A DNA stretch of 64,000 bases, taken from contig CM029612.1 in NCBI GenBank assembly GCA_017311315.1, positions 52,348,200-52,412,199 on the forward strand. The letters run 5' to 3'. The position numbers and the translations under genes were made by a program. Origin of the DNA: Dendrocalamus latiflorus (taxonomy: Eukaryota > Streptophyta > Magnoliopsida > Poales > Poaceae). This document shows, one piece after another, positions 58,719-64,000 of the stretch (position 1 is its first letter; each line of letters begins with the position of its first letter). The notes below the pieces were generated by a model. That model was not told where the DNA came from. It saw only the letters and a list, made by a program, of their open reading frames with translations, and searched no databases.

Positions 58719-60026
58719 TCAGTATACCGGCGGCGGAGGCGCATGCACCGGCGGTGGTGGCGATGGTGGCGCGATACACCCGTGTGCGTCGCAGTGCACC
58801 GGCGGCCGGTGCAAGAACGAGATGCACTCCTCGCCGGACCGCTGGTCGGGGCGTCCGGCGATGCAGTTCTGCCGGTCGTCGATGCGCGGCACCTCGAGGC
58901 AGCGGTGCGGCTCGCCGCAGAAGTAGTTGTACGAGTAGGTGAAGTTCTTGAGGTGCGGCAGCTCGCAGATGCTCTCGGGGATCTCGCCGGCGAGCATGTT
59001 GTGCGCGACGTCGAGCTGCTCGAGAGCGCGCATGTTGCCGATGGTGTCCGGCAGCGTGCCGGCGATGCTGTTGAAGCTGAGGTCGAGCACGGTGAGCTGG
59101 TCCAGCTTGCCGATCTCCGGCGGGATGCAGGAGGAGATGCCGCTGTTGAGGAGCACCAGCTCGTTGAGCGTCTTGGCCATGTCGCCGATGCTGCTCGGCA
59201 GGCACCCCACCACCCGCGGCAGGTTCGCCAGAACGATCACCGACGCCGTGGAGTTGCTGAAGTTCTCCGGCAGCTTGAAGTCGAAGTGGTTGTTGTTGAT
59301 GAACAGCGCGTCGATCTTCTTGTCGAAGATCGCCGCCGGCACCTCGCCGCAGAAATTGTTGAACCTTCACACACACACACCATATACACCGACACCAATT
59401 ATATACTTGTATATATACGTTGCATTAATCCATAGCTTCGTGCAGGAACAGGTGTATACGTGTATCGTACACGTATAATACGTGCGTACTAACCTGATGT
59501 CGACGTACTGGACGTTGGGGAGGCAGAGGAGCTGGGAAGGGAAGGGGCCGGAGAGTTGGTTGTTGCTGACGTCGATCTCGTGGAGAAGGTGAAGGGAGCG
59601 GAGGGACTCCGGGAGGGAGCCGGAGAAGCGGTTGGAGTTGAGGTGGAAGACGGCGAGGTCGGAGAGGAGGCCCAGCTCCTCAGGGAGCGTGCCGGCGAGG
59701 TCGCCGTGGTTGAGGTCCACGCCGGCCACGGTGCGCGCGCACGGGTCGTCGGGCGCCGGCGCGCAGTACACGCCGAAGTAGCCGCACACCTCGGGCCCGC
59801 ACCAGTTGTGCGTCAGCTTCTTGGGGTCGTCCGTGATGGCGTGCTTCAGCGCCTGCAGCGCCACATACGCCTTCTCCAGCCGCGAGTTGTTCGTCGCCGC
59901 CTGCGACGCCGGCGGCATGCTCGGCGCCGGCTGCGACGCGGCCAGCAACGGCGCGGCCACGACGAGCGCCAAGAACACCGCCGCCGTCGACCTCCTCATC
60001 ACGCCTGAGCCGCGCAGTGTCTGCAT
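58719..60026 (-). CDS. Leucine-rich repeat extensin-like (LRX-like) protein with a very short extensin tail
   Basis: Two exons (minus), 60026-59494 and 59364-58719, with a 129-bp intron (phase 2), give 392 residues. A signal peptide (STAAVFLALVVAAPLLAASQ) precedes an LRR N-cap with WCGPEVCGYFGVYC and about ten LRRs such as LAGTLPEELGLLSDLAVFHL. It then has the LRX-type C-terminal Cys motif (NYFCGEPHRCLEVP..., CISFLHRPPVHCDAHGC). It ends in SPPPPVHAPPPPVY, only one extensin motif where full LRX proteins have a long Ser-Pro(n) domain. LRX proteins sit in the cell wall and bind RALF peptides through the LRR. An in-frame second ATG at 59999 would drop nine residues and start nearer the signal peptide; I prefer either start equally. 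The acceptor is AAG after a GT-dinucleotide run. Confidence 0.9.
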
Positions 60027-60229
60027 GCAAATGCAACGGACAATGGAATGTTGGTTGCCTGCTACGCGCCTATGTGATTGAGGTACTACTGATTTGTGTT
60101 TAGTATGTGATTGCCGTGCGTTTAATTTGGTTTATATGGGCACTTGTTTCGGGAGTTCTGGGGCTTTTTTTTTCGGCTTTATGTTGGGTGTTCGTCGTTG
60201 TGGTGTACGCGTGTGTGAATCATTTGTTC
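60027..60229. promoter_or_regulatory. Probable promoter region of the LRX-like gene
   Basis: The 200 bp between the start codon and the Tourist MITE should hold the core promoter of the minus-strand gene. I cannot fix a TATA box with confidence. Confidence 0.3.
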
Positions 60230-60232
60230 TTA

Positions 60233-60489
60233 GGGCCTGTTTGGTTGGTGCCTAACATTGCCATACCTAAGCTTAGGCAATATGTGGCTGCCACAGAAAG
60301 TGTGGCTAACAAAATCGAAGCCACACTTGTGGCAAAGTTTGGCAAGAAACTGAGTCTATGACGTGTGGGGCCTGGTGCTAAGAAAGTGTGGCATGCCACA
60401 GTTACGTCAGTGAACCAAACAGCTACCTAAAAACTGTGGCACGCCTAACTTGTGGCTAGGCAACTTCTGGTCATGAACCAAATAGGCCC
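60233..60489. mobile_element. Tourist-type MITE with TTA target duplication (257 bp)
   Basis: Ends GGGCCTGTTTGGTT and AACCAAATAGGCCC are inverted, flanked by TTA at 60230-60232 and 60490-60492, the classic PIF/Harbinger target. The interior has several GTGGC/GCCAC blocks that pair. An 84-codon frame overlaps it but begins outside and is not protein-like. Confidence 0.88.
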
Positions 60490-63400
60490 TTAATTTCTTT
60501 GTTTATTGTTTGGATTATTGGCATGGTTGACTGCTTCGTTTGCTGGGCAAATGATGAAAGTGAGGAGTGGTTCGATTTTTTCCTACCTGCAAATTGACCC
60601 AGCCGCTTGTGTAGTGTGGTACTTTCGCTTTCAAGCTTTTTGTATCCAAGTTTTTGGCCTTCTTTTGTGTCCGGACGACATGGTCAAAACTCAAAGACTG
60701 ATGTCTGCACCGAGTGACAACCATCGTCATGCCTTGTACTACTCGTTTCCTTCAGAGCCAGTAGTACCAATGGAACATAGAATTATTTTCCAATTATTGT
60801 AGATGAAATGCGCAATAGTGACTTCCATTCCTTTTTGCTAGGAAAACAGTCCTGTTCCGGAATAGAACGAGGTGATCCTCAAACCAAACATCCTACTGAA
60901 CTTGATATTCGACTCTTTTTTGGGCCCTAACTTTGTTTCTATAAATTCTCATCTTGCATAGTTGCATTTGTTTGTGTCGCTGGAGATCTCATCGACCCAT
61001 GACCTCATTTCTTTATGGTGCTGTTAGTATGTCGTTTTCACTTATCTTGATTACACATGTTCCTCTCGGGCATTTTCATATCAAATACACTAAAAGATGG
61101 TTTCTAGGGCTCAATCAAATGATGAACTGACAAGGCCAAGCATTGGTATTTTTTTTAAAAAAAAATCGTGGTAGTACTTTTCATTAAACAACTTATTAAA
61201 AAGAGAGAAATGCCTTTGCCTCTAGTTATTCCCCTTGTTTGTTGGCCTCTTGTGCTGTTCCTTTTTGCTTATGTCTTCTTTAGCTTTTCCATGCTTGTGC
61301 TTGCACGACCCAATCAACAAACAACCAAAACTATGTCGTCGCACGAATTTTGAATACAGGGGGGTGGGCTTCAAGGATGCTTCCTGCTTGGAATAGTAGA
61401 AAGGCACAACTTGTGTAGCTTCCTTTCTGTATTCAGTGTTCAGTGGTCATCAATTTCAGCTAGTGTTAACTGTTAAAAGTTTACTTCTGAGAGGATTTAG
61501 GTCATGGCCATATCACCTTTGTTATTTTAGTCTTTTCCTTTTTTTTCTTCAAAAAATTTAGTCTTTTCCTTTGGGACATTTTTTTTTCTTCCACTCTAGG
61601 GAATTCTTTTTTCATTGCTACGAGTAACATGGGTTCTAACTCTTATTATCTAGGCCTCACATTTATCTTTCATGTATGAACAACAATTAATAGACCATAA
61701 AAGGAGTATATCAAACAGAAACTAGGACTATAGTTCTTGTACTTGAAAAAAAACTAAGGAAATAGAGTTAGTGAGGAGTGATTCCGCGTTGGATCACGTC
61801 AGGCCCATCTGTAGTTTTCTAATTGGAAGAACTAAATGCATGCCCAACTAGATCAAAATCTAAACAAAGAGTCATCGCAAAACAAAAAAAATCCAAACAA
61901 AGAGAATATCTAACTGAAATGATAAACTGAAGGAATATTGATAGAAATACTAGCCTGTCTGTTGGTGTAGTACTAATATACTAATAGACCTGTATTTTTG
62001 TTCCAGATGGTGACTAATAATTCAATCATTTTCATGATATTGCAATGTAAGGTAGTGGGTCAACCATCTCCCTTAAGTCCCATCTTAATCTCGTTCTTGC
62101 TCTTAAGCAGTGCGATTTGCTCGTAATCTCACATGATTTTTGCGTTTTCAAGTGCTGCGGGAACCTCACATCACGCCCCGGCACAGAGCCGTTCGCATCA
62201 GATTCTGACGTGACCTGCGGCTTACTGCTGTTCATCGCAGCAGCATTTGGTGGCACGTCAAGCCCTTTGAATCGCCTGTTGATGAGATATTGCTCTCGTT
62301 TTCCCTAATGATTTGTGATGCATTTTATATCGCTCTGCCTATGATTATCGATCACTTCAATTATATTGTTTACCACTACATAATATAATCCACCATCGGT
62401 ACGGAATCAGTTAAAACATCAATTTTCCGGGTTGATTTTTTGGGTTTAAATTCAGATGTTTCTGCCCCCAATTTGTTTTATCCCAAGTAATTACAACATT
62501 TGCATTTTGGTGTATTAATGTGGTTGGTGATGGAGACGGCTGTTCCAAATTGACCCTAAATTATCTTGGTGTGCATGCATGTTAAGTATTTGACATGATC
62601 ATTTCAGCTAATTTGCTCCCTATTTTCTATGATGTCTTCTCTCCCCCTGTCTGTTGCATGTGTTGACCAAATAATATCACAATGCTTCTTAGTTAGGCAA
62701 GGGGTGCCACTGTATTGGAGATTATTCTATTCATGGAAACTATAATTAGAGCTTGTTTTTTTAAAAAAAACTATTGTTAGATATAATTGGAACCGAAATA
62801 TTGTTGGTTGATGGGTCATGTGGTTTGTTTAATTCGATTTTTGCTTCCATGCATGCATATGTATGTAGAGAATACAACGTATGCTCTGCTATTCCATCAG
62901 GAAAACGACCATCGCATGCAATTTGCGCAGAGTTGATGACTTCTTCATGAAAACTTGTATAAAGTACTCGATTGCAAAGACATCACATGCTCGTTTCTCT
63001 CGTTCGATGGCTTTGCCGTGTATCGTTAGGAACGGGACAGCTAGCGAGAGGCGACCATTTCCAAGATGGAAATATCTGGTTGACGTGTGCCTTCACCAAC
63101 TCTGCAGCAGATCAGTTATACTAGCCTCAAAAGGCGCCGTATGTACCAAAGTAAAAGGGGCGATAATTCGTGAGGATGTTTTTTAAAAAAACCGAGGACA
63201 AGTGCGTAATTTCGGGGAAATCAAAGGGTTTTTTTGTAAAAAACTGAGGGCCTGTAAGGACCTGTACGTAAGTAAATAAGGACCTATACGTAATTTTGGA
63301 AAATCGCGGGGCAAATTGCCCCGCCACGCGCCGGCCGGAACGCGGGCGGGGGTTGACGTGGACGCGCTGGGGGGGCCGGAATCCCCCCAGCTTTGTATAG

Positions 63401-64000
63401 CTGATGATATATTGGTCTCACTCACACGTACAGCCGTGTTATGTGCTCCATTTTTATTTTCTAGTCTGTTACTGTAAACTATACATGACATTTGACCTGT
63501 TTTTTTTATTGTGACGGATGATTTTTATTTATATTTTTTGAAACGACAACGGACGACTGAAACACCGATATACGTGATTTTAGGTTCAGGAAATCGGTTA
63601 CAAAATCCACTTTAAAAATTATCTTATTTATTTTGATTTTTTAAAGAAGCTAAAACCGAAAATAACATGGCTTTTATATTTATGATCGGCCGGCAAGGCC
63701 CGTAAGATTGCGACGCTCGATCAGTTAACATATAGTTTTTGTTTATACAAAAGTTACTCCCTTCGTTTCTTGGCGTTTCCTTTAAAATTTTGGTGACATG
63801 TATACCAAAAATATTTAGATTTGACATATGAAAAATATAACAATAGAATATTAAAAAAGGTACTAATATATAATTATTTTTTTATTTTTCCTAACGTACC
63901 GTATAATTAGAAAAGGTGAAAACACAGCCCATGTCACGAACTGAGCCCATGTCATATAACAATAAAATTTAAATTATTTTTAAATTTAATTATACTAAAA
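60490..64000. other. Terminal spacer
   Basis: No gene recognised in 3.5 kb. Short repeats occur, including a GACCTGTACGTAA / GACCTATACGTAA pair at 63258-63295. At about 63755 a CTCCCTTCGTTTCTTGGCG block looks like one end of a Stowaway MITE whose other end is not seen. The last 60 bases resemble the AT-rich centre of MITE family A, cut by the window end. Confidence 0.4.

Noticed and set aside
58743..59435. 230-codon plus-strand frame opposite the LRX-like gene
   Set aside because: Antisense shadow of an LRR coding sequence.
63750..64000. Complete Stowaway MITE at the window end
   Set aside because: Only one end-like block is visible; no paired end within the remaining sequence.

Overview
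The window is nuclear DNA from a grass (Poaceae). The genes have GT-AG introns, coding exons are much more GC-rich than the AT-rich spacers, and the spacers are packed with grass-type MITEs, one LTR retrotransposon and one Mutator-like element. Encoded proteins such as a 411-residue glutamate dehydrogenase, ribosomal protein S18, a YTH protein, a DUF1618 relic and a DYW-type PPR protein are all typical of a monocot genome. There is no sign of a bacterial, plasmid or organellar segment. I cannot name the species from sequence alone.

Layout. 1-3.75 kb: spacer with one MITE. 3.75-4.54 kb (-): an intronless SmB-like reading frame broken by two frameshifts. 5.4-5.8 kb: a minisatellite. 7.0-9.7 kb (+): two tandem phytocyanin genes, the first with a GPI-type tail and the second without. 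10.1-11.6 kb: a 1504-bp Mutator-like element with 190-bp terminal inverted repeats and a perfect 9-bp target duplication, carrying a two-exon GRF-zinc-finger gene. 12.2-12.8 kb (-): a mosaic of a phytocyanin scrap, a possible B3-domain scrap and a copy of the YTH gene's 5' leader. 14.0-18.1 kb (-): a nine-exon YTH (m6A reader) gene. 20.7-23.4 kb (+): three tandem RimJ/RimL-type acetyltransferase genes, the third broken. 23.8-27.3 kb (-): glutamate dehydrogenase, nine coding exons. 27.8-32.8 kb (-): a Copia element inserted just upstream of it, internally deleted.

33-43.7 kb has no intact gene that I can recognise. It holds MITEs, a 72-bp tandem repeat, a 1.64-kb long inverted repeat and a roughly 268-bp tandem repeat. 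43.8-44.6 kb (-): DUF1618 relics. 45.5-47.2 kb (-): ribosomal protein S18 with a GC-AG intron. 48.4-50.1 kb (-): a two-exon uncharacterised gene ending in a CaaX-like motif. 53.2-55.0 kb (+): an intronless DYW-class PPR protein resembling the chloroplast editing factor OTP85. 58.7-60.0 kb (-): an LRX-like leucine-rich-repeat protein with almost no extensin tail. 60-64 kb: spacer with a Tourist-type MITE.

The genes do not form a pathway; this is ordinary grass gene space. The points of interest are local evolution (tandem duplication and decay of phytocyanins and acetyltransferases, a fragment mosaic built from two neighbouring genes, transposons inserted close to promoters) and the long inverted repeat as a possible small-RNA source. 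I did not find a convincing new multi-gene system. Exon joins were worked out by hand from splice signals, frame continuity and known family sequence.
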